A DNA stretch of 64,000 bases from Verrucomicrobiota bacterium (GTDB taxonomy: Bacteria; Chlamydiota; Chlamydiia; Chlamydiales; Rhabdochlamydiaceae): positions 310,001 to 374,000 of the forward strand of contig JAFEGH010000006.1 in NCBI GenBank assembly GCA_018240065.1. Reading direction: 5' to 3'. Positions 9,434 through 18,754 of this stretch are shown in pieces (position 1 is the stretch's first letter; each line of letters opens with the position of its first letter). The translations under genes and the position numbers were made by a program. Under the pieces are notes generated by a model. It had not been told where the DNA came from. It saw nothing but the letters and a program-made list of their open reading frames with translations, and ran no database searches.

Positions 9434-9447
9434 ATTTATCCCAAAAA

Positions 9448-9477
9448 ATTATATTTTAATGTTTGATTCTAATTATA
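9448..9477 (-). promoter_or_regulatory. Candidate promoter -10 boxes upstream of glgA
   Basis: Two TATAAT hexamers on the minus strand (9448-9453 and 9472-9477) lie 15-40 nt upstream of the glgA start. No clear -35 box is seen. The whole 9434-9728 gap is AT-rich and holds nothing else I can identify. Confidence 0.4.
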
Positions 9478-9728
9478 ATTAACAATCGAATTGAAATCAA
9501 TTTTTAATGTTGTTGTTTTGGTTTATTTTCTGTTTTACTTCAAATTATTGTAAAATTAAAATTTAAATTATGGGGATTTGCTAGGGAGTTTTGATAATTT
9601 CATATTGAAATTGTAAAAATTATACATAAATTTAAGTGTGCATTTTGAATTACAGTAAAATTAGGTAGGTAATCAGAACAGTATAATATTTAATGACTTA
9701 AAATGAAACTGTTGTCATTAAATTCTGA

Positions 9729-10322
9729 TTATGAATGGTTTAGGTGCGAAATGTCATTCCAGAGGCTTAATACATGCTTTTCTCTCTCAAAGCCCAGTAT
9801 GGATAGAGAAGAAGGAGCCAACGCAAAAAGGGTCCCTTGTTGGACGGGGAGCAAGAGCCAGCGTGCCGTCAGTGCTCTAAGAAAATGGCCATGGGAGAAA
9901 AGGGCTACGTCTCCATGGAGAGATTGGATTTTCGTAAGGACCCGGTTCGCGCGAGCGGCGATGTCTGCAGGGGTTTCGCCTTCAGGCGCTCCATTGTTGA
10001 AGATATTCCAGTGAGGGGATTCTTTAAGGATTTGCTGGGATGTCAATCCTTCATACTTCCCGTAATTCCATTCGACAAGGTCGGGTTCTGCCTTAGCATG
10101 TTTAAGTAGGCCTGCAATTTCACACGTTCTTGAAGCCCTTTGCAAGGGACTGTACAGGATCGTTTCGAAAGCATGTCCGCGCAGCCTCTTGCCGAGTAGG
10201 CCGGCATCAGTTTCCCCTTGAGCTGTCAAAGGGATGTCCGTCAGTCCAGTGTGTTGACCGCTTAACGTCCACTCCGTCTCTCCATGCCGGATAAGATAAA
10301 TTCGTTTATGGGGAAATTCCAT
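9729..10322 (-). CDS. Histidine phosphatase family protein
   Basis: Phosphoglycerate mutase-like phosphatase of the cytosol, acting through a phospho-histidine. The N-terminal LIRHGETEW carries the catalytic His, DIPLTAQGE follows, SPLQRASRTCEIA carries the phosphate-binding Arg, and FSHGHFLRAL holds the second His. WNYGKYEGL resembles the EWDYGxYEGL signature of sedoheptulose-1,7-bisphosphatase-type members, so a sugar phosphate substrate is plausible, but the substrate cannot be fixed from sequence. A GTG at 10328 would add two residues; the ATG at 10322 follows a GAGAGAGGGTGG stretch. The start overlaps the end of the upstream gene by 17-23 nt, implying coupled translation. Confidence 0.85.
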   Translation of the reverse strand: MEFPHKRIYLIRHGETEWTLSGQHTGLTDIPLTAQGETDAGLLGKRLRGHAFETILYSPLQRASRTCEIAGLLKHAKAEPDLVEWNYGKYEGLTSQQILKESPHWNIFNNGAPEGETPADIAARANRVLTKIQSLHGDVALFSHGHFLRALTARWLLLPVQQGTLFALAPSSLSILGFEREKHVLSLWNDISHLNHS

Positions 10323-11184
10323 TTCCACCCTCTCTCCTTATCCTTTCTTGATAAAGCCAGCGGGCTAAATTGTCCAGATAGATGGAAATGTCCATCTCTG
10401 GATCCGCTTCAGTTCCGATTGTCTCAATGGTGAATGTCGAAGGGAGGCAAGTTCTGGCCACAGAGTCCTGGTAGCCGCAGAATGGCTGACTCGAAATGCA
10501 AAGGCAGCGTCCAGCTTTCGGGCTTGTCTTCATCCATTCGATGAAGGTTTCTTTTGTTCCTGGCCGCCCCCAGCTTCCATCAGGTTTTTCCTGGCGGGGC
10601 GCATCGACCAGTGTCACAGGCAGCCGCCGCATCTCATCCGGCATAGCATAGTTTTCCCAGACAAAGAGCATCATTTCCGCTTCCGTGTTAAAGGGAAGGA
10701 TACTTTCTTCCGTATTTGTGTCGAGGTACCTCTGACCTGTCAGCAAGACGATTTGTTTAAAGCGCACCCCTCGTCTATTCTCTTCGACTAAATGGCAGAT
10801 CCGTTTCTGCACCCTTGAGTAGAACCCCCCATGCACAAGCGCATAATCATACTCGGCAGCTCGCGCATGTGTTCCATCCACAAGCCCGATCTGCCTGAAA
10901 ATGGGGAGCAGGAATTCTCTTTTATCTTCATCCTTTGCTTCAAATTCCCAGCGTTCTTTTCCCGTCTGAAGCCAGCTTTTCTGAGTGGCTTTCACGACGC
11001 TTTCCAAATTGTTTTCATAAGAGACTTGGAGCAGAGAAAGAAGGTTCGTTAAAGCCGCATTGGGAGAAGAATCCTCATTCAACAGATAGGTGTAATAGGC
11101 CATTTCTCGAGGTTCCTCGGAATGCGGATTGGCAATTAGAGGTGTCATGCAGAACAAGGAAAAAAACAGCAGAAGAGAGCGCAT
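10306..11184 (-). CDS. Exported protein resembling the DUF218/YdcF-SanA family
   Basis: A 292-residue protein with an N-terminal signal peptide (MRSLLLFFSLFCMTPLIA, cleavage after LIANP or nearby). The pattern YDYALVHGG, QIVLLTGQRYLDTNTEE, NTEAEMMLF, GTKETF and ISSQPFCGYQ fits YdcF/SanA-like DUF218 proteins, which are linked to the cell envelope in other bacteria. That match is by eye and moderate. It starts 3 nt after the glpD stop and overlaps the histidine phosphatase downstream, so it is probably in the glpK-glpD transcript. Confidence 0.65.
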   Translation of the reverse strand: MRSLLLFFSLFCMTPLIANPHSEEPREMAYYTYLLNEDSSPNAALTNLLSLLQVSYENNLESVVKATQKSWLQTGKERWEFEAKDEDKREFLLPIFRQIGLVDGTHARAAEYDYALVHGGFYSRVQKRICHLVEENRRGVRFKQIVLLTGQRYLDTNTEESILPFNTEAEMMLFVWENYAMPDEMRRLPVTLVDAPRQEKPDGSWGRPGTKETFIEWMKTSPKAGRCLCISSQPFCGYQDSVARTCLPSTFTIETIGTEADPEMDISIYLDNLARWLYQERIRREGGNGISP

Positions 11185-11187
11185 CGC

Positions 11188-12744
11188 TTAAACCAGGTAA
11201 TGTGTGGCCAAAGCAGTGTACTCTTCGATCTGATTTTTTTCCCACTTTCCATTAGCTTTAAGTTCTTTTGCCATGAGCTTGGCAACGTATGGGGCGATCT
11301 CCATGCTGGCCTTAGCATCGAGCAGAAGAGAGCGCGTCCTGCGCGCCAGAACATCCTCGATGCTCCTTGCCATCTCTTCTCGAACGGCCCAGATGACTTC
11401 GGCAGCTGAATAGGGGAGGTTAGGATGCAGGCGATGGGACCATTCTTTTTTCTTTCGTGCAAGAGTTTTGATCTCTTTTCCAAACGACCCATAGGTGCTG
11501 AAATGATGCTGAGGTTCAAGTCCCTCCTTCCAGCCGTGGAGCTTCAGCGTCTCGGTGATGCAGTTTCTCTCGGGAAGGCCGCCGACAGCGCCGGCCTTAT
11601 TGATGACATCTTCTGCCATCTTCCGATAGGTCGTCCATTTTCCTCCTGCGATCGTGACTAGTCCCGATTTCGAGACGAAGATCGTATGATCGCGGGATAG
11701 CGCTGCCGTGTTTTCTGCTTTGCTGGCTTTGATCAAGGGACGAAGTCCGGCGAAGACGCTTAATATATCTTTGCGGGAAGGATCTTTGGAAAGGTACTTC
11801 CCCGCGTTGTCCAGCAGGAAATCGATTTCCTCTTTGTAAGGCCGCGGCTCGAGGGCGCTCTTCTTCACTGAAGTGTCAGTGGTTCCCAAAAGAACGCGGT
11901 CATGCCAGGGGACCATGAAGAGTACTCGGTTGTCCGATGTATGGGGGACTAAGATCGCCGTCTTTCCCGGCTGGAAAGATTTGTCCAGGACGATGTGCAC
12001 TCCCTGGCTGGGCGCAATGATCTCTTTAGCCTTGGGGTTGTCCTTATGCAAAATCGCATCTGAAAAGACTCCCGTGGCGTTGATGACCACATTGCCATGG
12101 AGCTGGTAGCGCTCTTTGCTTTCCAGGTCTGTCGCATGGACTCCGCAACAAATTCCGTTTTTTTTGATGAGTCCTGTCACTTTCATGTAGTTGAGGACGA
12201 TAGCGCCGTGATCGGCGGCAGTCTGTGCCAGGCAGATCGCCAGTCTTGAATCATCAAATTGTCCGTCGTAATAGACCACTCCGCCTCTTAAGCCTTCGCT
12301 TTTTAGCGTCGGGATTGCCTTTAGCGTTGCCCTGCGCGATAGGCGCCGAGATTTTTCTATCCCGAGTTTTCCTGCCAGGATATCGTAAAGTTTGATGCCG
12401 ATGCCGTAAAACGGGCCTTCCCACCAGTGATAATTGGGCACAAGAAAAGGGAGGTGGTGCACAAGATGAGGGGCATTTTCGCATAGCCGCCCTCTTTCTT
12501 TGAGAGCTTCTACGACGAGAGCGACATTGCCCTGTTGCAGATAGCGCAAGCCTCCATGGATTAATTTTGTGCTTCGGCTCGAGGTTCCTTTGGCAAAATC
12601 GCTCTGCTCCAATAATAGGGTACGGTATCCCCGCGATGCGCTGTCGACAGCGGCGCCAAGGCCTGTCGCTCCGCCTCCGATAATGATTACATCCCATTTG
12701 TCAGGGGATTCCTCTATTGCCCGGATCATCTTTTCACGCATCAT
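11188..12744 (-). CDS. glpD: Glycerol-3-phosphate dehydrogenase, FAD-dependent (GlpD)
   Basis: Oxidises sn-glycerol 3-phosphate to dihydroxyacetone phosphate at the inner membrane, passing electrons to quinone. The dinucleotide-binding motif [20 protein letters not shown] and the family signature [19 protein letters not shown] are intact; [20 protein letters not shown] matches the C-terminal FAD contact. Length 518 aa from the ATG at 12744, which overlaps the glpK stop as ATGA and has GGGAGGAAAA upstream. A start at 12774 is possible in frame but lies inside glpK without a better ribosome site. Confidence 0.93.
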   Translation of the reverse strand: MMREKMIRAIEESPDKWDVIIIGGGATGLGAAVDSASRGYRTLLLEQSDFAKGTSSRSTKLIHGGLRYLQQGNVALVVEALKERGRLCENAPHLVHHLPFLVPNYHWWEGPFYGIGIKLYDILAGKLGIEKSRRLSRRATLKAIPTLKSEGLRGGVVYYDGQFDDSRLAICLAQTAADHGAIVLNYMKVTGLIKKNGICCGVHATDLESKERYQLHGNVVINATGVFSDAILHKDNPKAKEIIAPSQGVHIVLDKSFQPGKTAILVPHTSDNRVLFMVPWHDRVLLGTTDTSVKKSALEPRPYKEEIDFLLDNAGKYLSKDPSRKDILSVFAGLRPLIKASKAENTAALSRDHTIFVSKSGLVTIAGGKWTTYRKMAEDVINKAGAVGGLPERNCITETLKLHGWKEGLEPQHHFSTYGSFGKEIKTLARKKKEWSHRLHPNLPYSAAEVIWAVREEMARSIEDVLARRTRSLLLDAKASMEIAPYVAKLMAKELKANGKWEKNQIEEYTALATHYLV

Positions 12745-14240
12745 GAGTCTTTTTCCTCCCACAATTGCGCACACTCAATCGCTTTTTTCCATTTCGCGCG
12801 CAGCTTTGCAACTTTCTCTTGCGGCATTTTTCCGGTAAATTCCCTCTCCGCTCGCCAATAGCTGGCGATCTCCTGTTCATCCTTCCAGAATTTAACGGCC
12901 AGCCCAGCGAGAAAAGCCGCTCCCATCGCGGTTGATTCGCTGATGAGGGGGCGGACTGTGGGGACGCTGAGGAGGTCAGCCTGAAACTGCATCAGAAGAT
13001 TGTTCCCGACAGCGCCGCCATCCACCCTGAGCTGTTCAATCTTCATCATGGCATCTCCCTCCATAGCCAAGAGGACGTCGGTAACTTGAAAAGCGATCCC
13101 TTCCAAAGCTGCCCGGGCAAGATGGCCGCCTGTAGTTCCCCGCGTCAATCCGAGAATTTGCCCGCGGGCATACGGATCCCAATAGGGAGCTCCGAGGCCT
13201 GTAAAGGCAGGAACGAAATAGACGCCATTATTGTCTGGCACCGAGGCGGCGAGTTTTTCGACTTCCGCAGACGATTTGATCAGCCCCAAACTGTCGCGGA
13301 GCCATTGGACGACAGCCCCGCCGATGAATACGCTTCCTTCCAGCGCATAATTGGTTTTTCCGTCGACCTTGTATGCGATAGTGGTGAGAAGTTTGTTTTT
13401 GGAGAGGACCGGTTTTTCTCCTGTGTTCATCAGCATGAAGCAACCGGTGCCATACGTCGTCTTGACCATACCGCTATTAAAGCATGCCTGGCCAAAAAGA
13501 GCAGACTGCTGATCTCCGGCGATGCCGCTGATGGGAATCGGTTTAGCCAAAAAAGTTTTTGTCGTCTCTGCATAAATTTCACTGCAGCTGCAAACTTTTG
13601 GCAGCATTTCTCGAGGAATTTTCCAGGCTGATAGAAGTTCTTCATCCCACTCTTGGGTATGGATGTTGAAGAGCATCGTTCGCGAGGCGTTCGTGACATC
13701 AGTAATATGGTGGGCTCCTTCGGTGAGTTTCCACACAAGCCAGCTGTCAATAGTGCCGAAGGCCAGCTCGCCTCGTTTCGCTCTCTCTTCCGCTCCGGGA
13801 ATATGTTCGAGAATCCAACGGATCTTCGAAGCGGAAAAATAGGGGTCGAGAAGCAGCCCTGTCTTTTTCTGAATGAACGGTTCAAGTCCTTCGCTTTTCA
13901 TCATTTGGCAGATCTCAGTCGTCCTGCGATCCTGCCAGACGATCGCATTCATGATCGGCCTGCCTGTCTTGCGCTCCCAGACGATTGTCGTTTCCCTTTG
14001 ATTAGTGATCCCGATCGCAGCCACCTGGCTTAGTTTGATCCCGGCGCCTGCCATCACTTCAGCTGCTACAGCTGCCTGTGTAGCCCAAATCTCTGTCGGG
14101 TCGTGCTCGACCCAGCCAGGAGAGGGGAAAATCTGACGGAACGGTTTTTGGGCGATCGCTTTGACTTTAGCATCCCGTGTAAAGAGCATGGCGCGGGAAG
14201 TCGTCGTCCCTTGATCTAAAGCGAGGATAAATTCGGTCAT
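12741..14240 (-). CDS. glpK: Glycerol kinase
   Basis: Phosphorylates glycerol with ATP to glycerol 3-phosphate, the substrate of the overlapping glpD gene. At 499 aa it has the usual length. The FGGY-family N-terminus [49 protein letters not shown], and the C-terminal ATP-site [13 protein letters not shown] and [14 protein letters not shown] are all present. It is transcribed divergently from glpF, giving uptake, phosphorylation and oxidation side by side. Confidence 0.95.
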   Translation of the reverse strand: MTEFILALDQGTTTSRAMLFTRDAKVKAIAQKPFRQIFPSPGWVEHDPTEIWATQAAVAAEVMAGAGIKLSQVAAIGITNQRETTIVWERKTGRPIMNAIVWQDRRTTEICQMMKSEGLEPFIQKKTGLLLDPYFSASKIRWILEHIPGAEERAKRGELAFGTIDSWLVWKLTEGAHHITDVTNASRTMLFNIHTQEWDEELLSAWKIPREMLPKVCSCSEIYAETTKTFLAKPIPISGIAGDQQSALFGQACFNSGMVKTTYGTGCFMLMNTGEKPVLSKNKLLTTIAYKVDGKTNYALEGSVFIGGAVVQWLRDSLGLIKSSAEVEKLAASVPDNNGVYFVPAFTGLGAPYWDPYARGQILGLTRGTTGGHLARAALEGIAFQVTDVLLAMEGDAMMKIEQLRVDGGAVGNNLLMQFQADLLSVPTVRPLISESTAMGAAFLAGLAVKFWKDEQEIASYWRAEREFTGKMPQEKVAKLRAKWKKAIECAQLWEEKDS

Positions 14241-14472
14241 AAATTCCGATCTGGGATGTTAACGCCCGGTTTCCAAAGTTCTTACTTTTTCTTCTGAAGT
14301 GAAAGCTCACGGGGTTTTACGGTTCCTAAATAGCAAGAAGGATTGAAACTGGGCACTAGGGGTTCTAAACTGCAATTTCTGTGTTTGTTGGGGTTGCTGT
14401 CAATAATTATCTTGATCGATTTGCCGAATTTTGATCTATTGATGAGCAACGTGATTGAATTTGAGGAATGAA
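14241..14472. promoter_or_regulatory. Divergent glpK / glpF control region
   Basis: 232 nt between divergent starts must hold promoters for both glycerol transcripts. The half near glpF is AT-rich (TCAATAATTATCTTGATC). I could not assign a convincing -35/-10 pair or a GlpR-type operator. Confidence 0.35.
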
Positions 14473-15201
14473 ATGAATATTTTTTGGGGCGAATTGATTG
14501 GGACGATGTTGCTCATTCTGCTTGGCAATGGCGTTGTCGCCAACGTGCTGCTCAGCAAGTCCAAAGGGCACAACTCAGGGTGGATCGTGATTTCTGCAGG
14601 ATGGGGGTTTGCCGTCGGCATCGCCGTTTATGCGACAGGCTGGGCCAGCGGAGGACATTACAATCCTGCCGTGACCCTGGGATTCTGCATCGCAGGCAAA
14701 ACAGCTTGGAATCTGATGCCCCTGTATGTTTGTTCTCAATTGATCGGAGCGATGGCTGGGGCACTCCTCGTCTGGCTGACTTATTATACCCATTTTCGCG
14801 CCACTTACGACTCGACGTCCAAACTTCTGTGTTTTGCAACCCATCCTGCGATCCGCAACTACAAGTGGAACTTTGTCACAGAAGTGATCGGCACGGCCGT
14901 ATTGCTCATGGGCGTACTGGGGATCATCAATTCTCACAACCAGATCGCAAGCGGGATGGGTCCTTACGCTATCGGCATATTAGTGTTCAGCATAGGACTA
15001 TCCCTCGGCGGGCCGACAGGGTATGCCATCAATCCAGCCCGTGACCTTGGCCCCCGTATCGTCCATTCGCTCCTCCCATTCTCGAAACGGGGTAGCTCCG
15101 AGTGGAGCTATTCCTGGGTGCCTGTCTTTGGACCACTTCTGGGCGGAGCGCTGGGAACATGGCTCTATCTGATCCTGATCGCGCCATTGCAGGCACTTTG
15201 A
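14473..15201 (+). CDS. glpF: Glycerol facilitator (aquaglyceroporin)
   Basis: Six-helix MIP-family channel of the inner membrane admitting glycerol. Both pore motifs are present: SGGHYNPAVTLG and AINPARDLGPR. The Asp after the second NPAR is the mark of glycerol facilitators rather than water-only aquaporins. Length 242 aa. The start is the ATG at 14473 with TGAGGA 5 nt upstream; a TTG 18 nt earlier is less likely. Its stop codon is one nucleotide before the ATG of the SET-domain gene. Confidence 0.92.
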   Translation: MNIFWGELIGTMLLILLGNGVVANVLLSKSKGHNSGWIVISAGWGFAVGIAVYATGWASGGHYNPAVTLGFCIAGKTAWNLMPLYVCSQLIGAMAGALLVWLTYYTHFRATYDSTSKLLCFATHPAIRNYKWNFVTEVIGTAVLLMGVLGIINSHNQIASGMGPYAIGILVFSIGLSLGGPTGYAINPARDLGPRIVHSLLPFSKRGSSEWSYSWVPVFGPLLGGALGTWLYLILIAPLQAL

Positions 15202-15202
15202 T

Positions 15203-15853
15203 ATGCCGCTCAAAGTGATTACCCAGGAAGGGAATGCTCTCTTCATCCACTCTCCTCAGGATTTCGAAAGAGTCTTCCAACTGCGTTATGTTCCAGGTAT
15301 CCAGTTCGTGGACGGCAAAACACAATCGATCATTGAAAAGCGCACAGAAAAAGCGCTTGTTAAAGAATGGATCACCCCCCGGCAAAAGTGGCTAGGCCAC
15401 TACTACGCCGAGGGGATTCGTGGAAAAATCCCAATGGATCTGACGATTGCATGGATTGATGAGACGATAGGTTATGGGTTATGGACAAACCGCGATATTC
15501 CTGCTCAAGCATTTATTGGCGAATATGCGGGGCTTCTACGCAAGCGCAGGTTATGGAGGCGATGGCAAAATCTCTATTGCTTCGACTACAACATCGGAGA
15601 GAGAAGGAGTTCCAACTATGTCATCGATGCGCAGGATTATGGAAACCATACCCGGTTCATCAACCACAGCTTCACTCCTAACCTGGAGCCGATTTCTGTC
15701 TATTGCGATGGAAGGATCCACGTGATCGTCCATGCGAAGGAAATGATCCCCGCCGGGACGCAGCTTTGTTATGACTATGGAGATGAATATTGGGAAAAAA
15801 GATCTAAGCCGAAGGAATTGGGAGCCGTTCCCAAAAGCGAACCTGGCGCCTAG
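15203..15853 (+). CDS. SET-domain protein lysine methyltransferase
   Basis: A 216-residue protein with a eukaryotic-type SET domain in residues ~90-200. GYGLWTNRDIPAQAFIGEYAG is the N-SET part, RFINHSFTPNLE is the NHSxxPN cofactor/knot motif, and AGTQLCYDYGDEYW is the final YDYG motif with the catalytic Tyr. Chlamydial SET proteins are known (NUE in C. trachomatis, reported to methylate histones), and chlamydial histone-like Hc proteins are another possible substrate. Residues 1-85 are not recognised. Coupling to glpF (ATG at +2 after the stop) is unexpected for such an enzyme. No signal peptide. Confidence 0.88.
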   Translation: MPLKVITQEGNALFIHSPQDFERVFQLRYVPGIQFVDGKTQSIIEKRTEKALVKEWITPRQKWLGHYYAEGIRGKIPMDLTIAWIDETIGYGLWTNRDIPAQAFIGEYAGLLRKRRLWRRWQNLYCFDYNIGERRSSNYVIDAQDYGNHTRFINHSFTPNLEPISVYCDGRIHVIVHAKEMIPAGTQLCYDYGDEYWEKRSKPKELGAVPKSEPGA

Positions 15854-15863
15854 GCGCCAGGTT
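15840..15863. terminator. Palindrome between convergent genes, probable terminator hairpin
   Basis: AACCTGGCGCC and GGCGCCAGGTT form an almost loop-less 24-nt perfect palindrome that includes the SET gene stop codon. It lies between the ends of the SET gene (plus) and the FKBP gene (minus). There is no T-run, so it may pause or stabilise transcripts rather than terminate alone. Confidence 0.5.
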
Positions 15864-15874
15864 GGAATTACTCA

Positions 15875-16501
15875 TCAATTTTCGTTGATGCCGAGAAGTT
15901 CGATTTCAAATACGAGGGCGACATTCGGCCCGATTTCCTGACCAAAGCCCATTTCCCCGTAAGCGAGATAAGGGGGAATGAAGACCTCCCACTTGTCTCC
16001 GACTCTCATTTGCTGCAGAATTTCTGTCCAACCTGCGATGACGCGGTTGAGAGGGAAGACATGCGGCTGGCCGCGCTGATAAGAGCTGTCGAACACGCGC
16101 CCGTCGATGAAACTTCCACGATAGTGGATCTTCACAAAATCAAGCGGGGTTGGGTGCGCGCCTGAGGCAGGACCGGACGAGAGGATTTTGTACTGAAGTC
16201 CGCTTGTCAGAGTTTTGACGCCTTCCTTTGACTTATTCTCTATCAAAAAAGCTTCGCTGCGTTTCTTGTTTTCTTCAGCGACTCGGGAAAAGTGCTGTCT
16301 CTGCTGGGACTCGATCTGATTCTTGAGAGCGACAAGGATAGACTGGATCTCTTCCTGCTTTAACTTAGGGTTGGTCTCCGAGAGGGCGTCCTGAAACCCT
16401 TCCTGAAGGCGCTCCATGTCCATGTCGGCGAATTGATGCCTTAAGTTGCGGCCTGTTTCCAGACCGATGCAGTAACTCACTTTTTCCTTAGTCGAATTCA
16501 T
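15875..16501 (-). CDS. FKBP-type peptidyl-prolyl isomerase, Mip/FkpA-like
   Basis: Catalyses cis-trans isomerisation at proline. The N-terminal helical half (residues ~1-105) resembles the Mip/FkpA dimerisation domain. The C-terminal FKBP fold is marked by LTSGLQYKIL, VKIHYRGSFIDGRVFDSSY, VIAGWTEILQQM and PPYLAYGE. Chlamydial Mip is a surface lipoprotein, but this copy has no signal peptide or lipobox, so it is probably cytosolic or exported otherwise. The ATG at 16501 has GGAGGA 6 nt upstream; an in-frame ATG at 16540 is less favoured. Length 208 aa. Confidence 0.87.
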   Translation of the reverse strand: MNSTKEKVSYCIGLETGRNLRHQFADMDMERLQEGFQDALSETNPKLKQEEIQSILVALKNQIESQQRQHFSRVAEENKKRSEAFLIENKSKEGVKTLTSGLQYKILSSGPASGAHPTPLDFVKIHYRGSFIDGRVFDSSYQRGQPHVFPLNRVIAGWTEILQQMRVGDKWEVFIPPYLAYGEMGFGQEIGPNVALVFEIELLGINEN

Positions 16502-16594
16502 CAGTTGTTCCTCCAGTGCAGGGTTGTAATGAGAAGACATATATAGCCCATAGGAGAATTGGGCGCCAAGAGTTTTTTGGATTAAAAAGAATTT

Positions 16595-16623
16595 GAGGAG
16601 CCGCTTGTTGGAAAGGACTCCTC
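16595..16623 (-). terminator. Probable terminator after the HigBA pair
   Basis: GAGGAG pairs with CTCCTC around a 17-nt loop. On the minus strand it is followed within 4 nt by CTTTTT. It lies 22 nt beyond the higA stop. Confidence 0.45.
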
Positions 16624-16644
16624 AAAAAAGAATTCGCAGATGGA

Positions 16645-16950
16645 TCACTGGGCTTTTTTCCAGGGTTTGAGAGATCCTTTTTCATTGTGGCGGTGGATCT
16701 CTTCCCATTGGTTGTAGTGGCTCTGCAGTTGCCTCCAGAAGCTGGGAGAGGTTCCCAGGGCTTCTGCAAATTGATTGATGGCGTCCTCCGAGAGGTTCTC
16801 TTTCCCTTTGATGATCCCCTCAATTTTCACCTCGCTCCAATTGCCGCCCAGCCTTTCAGCAAACTGACGGGGAGTGATCAGCAGGGGTTTTAGAAAGTCT
16901 TCCATCAGTACCTTGCCGGGATGTGTAGGTTTGCGTCTTTGCGGTAGCAT
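16645..16950 (-). CDS. higA: HigA-family antitoxin (XRE helix-turn-helix)
   Basis: A 101-residue DNA-binding antitoxin. THPGKVLMEDFLKPL is the typical HigA opening, followed by a helix-turn-helix (TPRQFAERLGGN...SEDAINQFAEALGTSPSFW). It is expected to bind and neutralise HigB and repress the pair's promoter. It starts 2 nt after the higB stop: toxin first, antitoxin second, the usual order of hig modules. Confidence 0.85.
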   Translation of the reverse strand: MLPQRRKPTHPGKVLMEDFLKPLLITPRQFAERLGGNWSEVKIEGIIKGKENLSEDAINQFAEALGTSPSFWRQLQSHYNQWEEIHRHNEKGSLKPWKKAQ

Positions 16951-16952
16951 AG

Positions 16953-17240
16953 TTAATATCCTTTTATTTCAACGTTTTCGGGACCATTATTCCATCCGAA
17001 GACAAGGCGCCATTCCCTATCCAGGGGAATGCTGTATTTTCCATGGGCGTCGCGGACCCCGCCTTCTCCTTTAAGCGAGGGAATCAGCTTTAAGCTTTCT
17101 AAATTTTCGGCGCAATTGAGTAGATCTAGCCTGCGTTCGGCAGTTTTGACTAGATTTGGCGAGAACTCTTTGCGGACTCCATGGGAATAGACCCCATTGA
17201 AGATCGCTTCGGTGCTTTTACTGGAAAAGGATTTGATCAC
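16953..17240 (-). CDS. higB: HigB-family toxin (RelE superfamily mRNA interferase)
   Basis: A 95-residue protein matching the HigB/RelE fold: IKSFSSKSTEAIF opening, ERRLDLLNCAENLESLKLIPS in the middle and REWRLVFGWNNG near the end, where the WR-x-VF motif is conserved. Family members cut mRNA at the ribosome. GTG start with GGGAGGG upstream. Residue 60-70 (GEGGVRDAHGKYSIPL) differs from standard HigB, but I see no frameshift. Confidence 0.82.
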   Translation of the reverse strand: MIKSFSSKSTEAIFNGVYSHGVRKEFSPNLVKTAERRLDLLNCAENLESLKLIPSLKGEGGVRDAHGKYSIPLDREWRLVFGWNNGPENVEIKGY

Positions 17241-17409
17241 GGAACCCTCCCTCTTTTCTCACATCATATCAGTAAAAAAAATTATTTAAAATAGAGAGGG
17301 GATGCTGTAGCGGGACTTAAAGCGGGAATTCGAGCGCGCTAACGAAGCTAACCAATTGCCGTTTAAATTTTTGCTCGAAAGCGCTTAAAAATTAGCGAAG
17401 GATAAAACA

Positions 17410-17625
17410 TCAGTCCATTGGGATGGCGCGGATCGCTTTGGCTTGAGGCCCTTTGGCGCCGGAACCGATCTCATATTCGACGCGAGAACCCTGTTCGATC
17501 GTCTGTTCAACAGTTTCCAGGTCGGAGCGGTGGAAGAACAGATCTTTTCCACCATGGTCAGGGGTAATAAAACCGTAATTCTTGGCCTCATTGTACCATT
17601 TTACAATGCCGCGTTCCCTATCCAT
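17410..17625 (-). CDS. Cold-shock domain protein
   Basis: A 71-residue single-strand nucleic acid chaperone. The RNP1-like NYGFIT and RNP2-like DLFFHRSD motifs and the GIVKWYN opening are intact. The C-terminus (GPQAKAIRAI) is also typical. The ATG has GGAG 7 nt upstream. It is a single-gene unit on the minus strand, divergent from the pseudouridine synthase gene. Confidence 0.9.
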   Translation of the reverse strand: MDRERGIVKWYNEAKNYGFITPDHGGKDLFFHRSDLETVEQTIEQGSRVEYEIGSGAKGPQAKAIRAIPMD

Positions 17626-17814
17626 ATAACCACTCCGTTTCGAATTGAAAGTATATCTGATGTGTATAACAGATGAGCAAAAATTCGAACACCTGACTTC
17701 ATCAAAAATTTTAATTTGCAGTTATAGGTGTTTGGTAATTAGGGCGATAAAAATAGTATTTTATTTCAGTTCCTTCTGTTAAAATCCTCTCTTCACTTAT
17801 CAGGAAAATCCAAT

Positions 17815-18672
17815 ATGAAGCACATCGCCGAAAGATCCGCAACTCTTCTGGAAATTCTCCATGAAATGGCCCCAGAGAGCTCGAAAAACACGCTGAGGTC
17901 CTGGCTGCAGTCCGGCAGAGTCACAGTTGATCATCAGCGGGCCGAGCGCGCCAATATCGAAGTGCTTCCGGGGCAGGAGGTCCTTGTCGGCCCTAAAGTC
18001 ACTTTCCTTAAGGGTTCATTGCGGATTTTACACGACGATGATCAGATTGTGGTGCTGGAGAAGCCGGAAGGCCTATTAAGCGTCGCGACAGAGAAAGAGA
18101 CCCGAGCGACAGTGCATGCCATGTTGAAGAGGCAATTTCATAATCGCCGGGTCTACCCCGTCCACCGTCTTGACAGAGAAACCTCCGGAGTCATGTTGTT
18201 CGTTTATAATGAAAAGGCTCGGGACGACCTTAAGTCCCAATTCGAGCAGCAGACGGTCGACAAGACTTATTTCGCGATCGTGGAAAAAGAGATGCCCCTT
18301 GGCAAAGGCACGTGGGAGAGCTATATGGAAGAAGACGATTTCTTCTTTGTCAAGAGTACGAATGACTCGACTACGGGCAAGCGGGCTGTTACCCATTACG
18401 AAGTGCTCAAAGCAGAGAGGAACCGCTCCCTTTTACGATTAAAGCCCCAAACAGGGCGCAAGAACCAGCTCCGCGTCCATTGCAGCGAGGCGGGCCATCC
18501 GATCATCGGGGACAAGAAGTACGGATCCCATAGCAACCCTCTTAAGAGGTTGTGCCTTCATGCCCAGAAAATCACCTTTACCCACCCCCTCACGAGGCGT
18601 CGGATGACGTTTTCGGCCCAGCTTCCTGAAGTTTTTTCTAAAATACTCGATTTCAAGGATTTAGCAATATAA
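17815..18672 (+). CDS. RluA-family rRNA/tRNA pseudouridine synthase
   Basis: Converts specific uridines in RNA to pseudouridine. An S4 RNA-binding domain occupies residues ~12-65 (LRSWLQSGRVTVDHQ). The catalytic motif VHRLDRETSGVMLF carries the nucleophilic Asp; RLKPQTGRKNQLRVH is the second family motif. The 285-residue length fits RluA/RluD members; the target base cannot be told from sequence. AGGAAA precedes the ATG. It lies just upstream of the trpR promoter. Confidence 0.9.
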   Translation: MKHIAERSATLLEILHEMAPESSKNTLRSWLQSGRVTVDHQRAERANIEVLPGQEVLVGPKVTFLKGSLRILHDDDQIVVLEKPEGLLSVATEKETRATVHAMLKRQFHNRRVYPVHRLDRETSGVMLFVYNEKARDDLKSQFEQQTVDKTYFAIVEKEMPLGKGTWESYMEEDDFFFVKSTNDSTTGKRAVTHYEVLKAERNRSLLRLKPQTGRKNQLRVHCSEAGHPIIGDKKYGSHSNPLKRLCLHAQKITFTHPLTRRRMTFSAQLPEVFSKILDFKDLAI

Positions 18673-18697
18673 AAACCGGTTTTTTTAAAATCGAGGT

Positions 18698-18730
18698 TTG
18701 ACAAATAATTATGTACCGTTGTAACATTAC
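18698..18730 (+). promoter_or_regulatory. Promoter of trpR-trp operon with possible operator
   Basis: TTGACA (18698-18703), an 18-nt spacer and TAACAT (18722-18727) lie about 28 nt upstream of the trpR ATG. The -10 region overlaps a partial palindrome (GTAACATTAC, 18721-18730), where a TrpR dimer could bind. The site does not contain the CTAG core of enterobacterial trp operators. Confidence 0.6.
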
Positions 18731-18754
18731 AAGTATTAAAGCAAAAGGACCCCT

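Noticed and set aside
11949..13885. Several long antisense reading frames inside glpD and glpK
   Set aside because: They have no recognisable domains, atypical composition and lie fully opposite strongly conserved genes.
16953..17240. Frameshift in higB
   Set aside because: The middle segment differs from standard HigB, but the frame is continuous and both ends match the family.
18671..18684. AAAAACCGGTTTTT palindrome after the pseudouridine synthase gene
   Set aside because: A palindrome with no loop and a very short GC core; too weak to call a terminator, though T-runs follow.
18673..18754. Trp leader-peptide attenuator before trpR
   Set aside because: Leader is too short (about 28 nt after the -10 box) and has no Trp codon run; control is more likely by TrpR.
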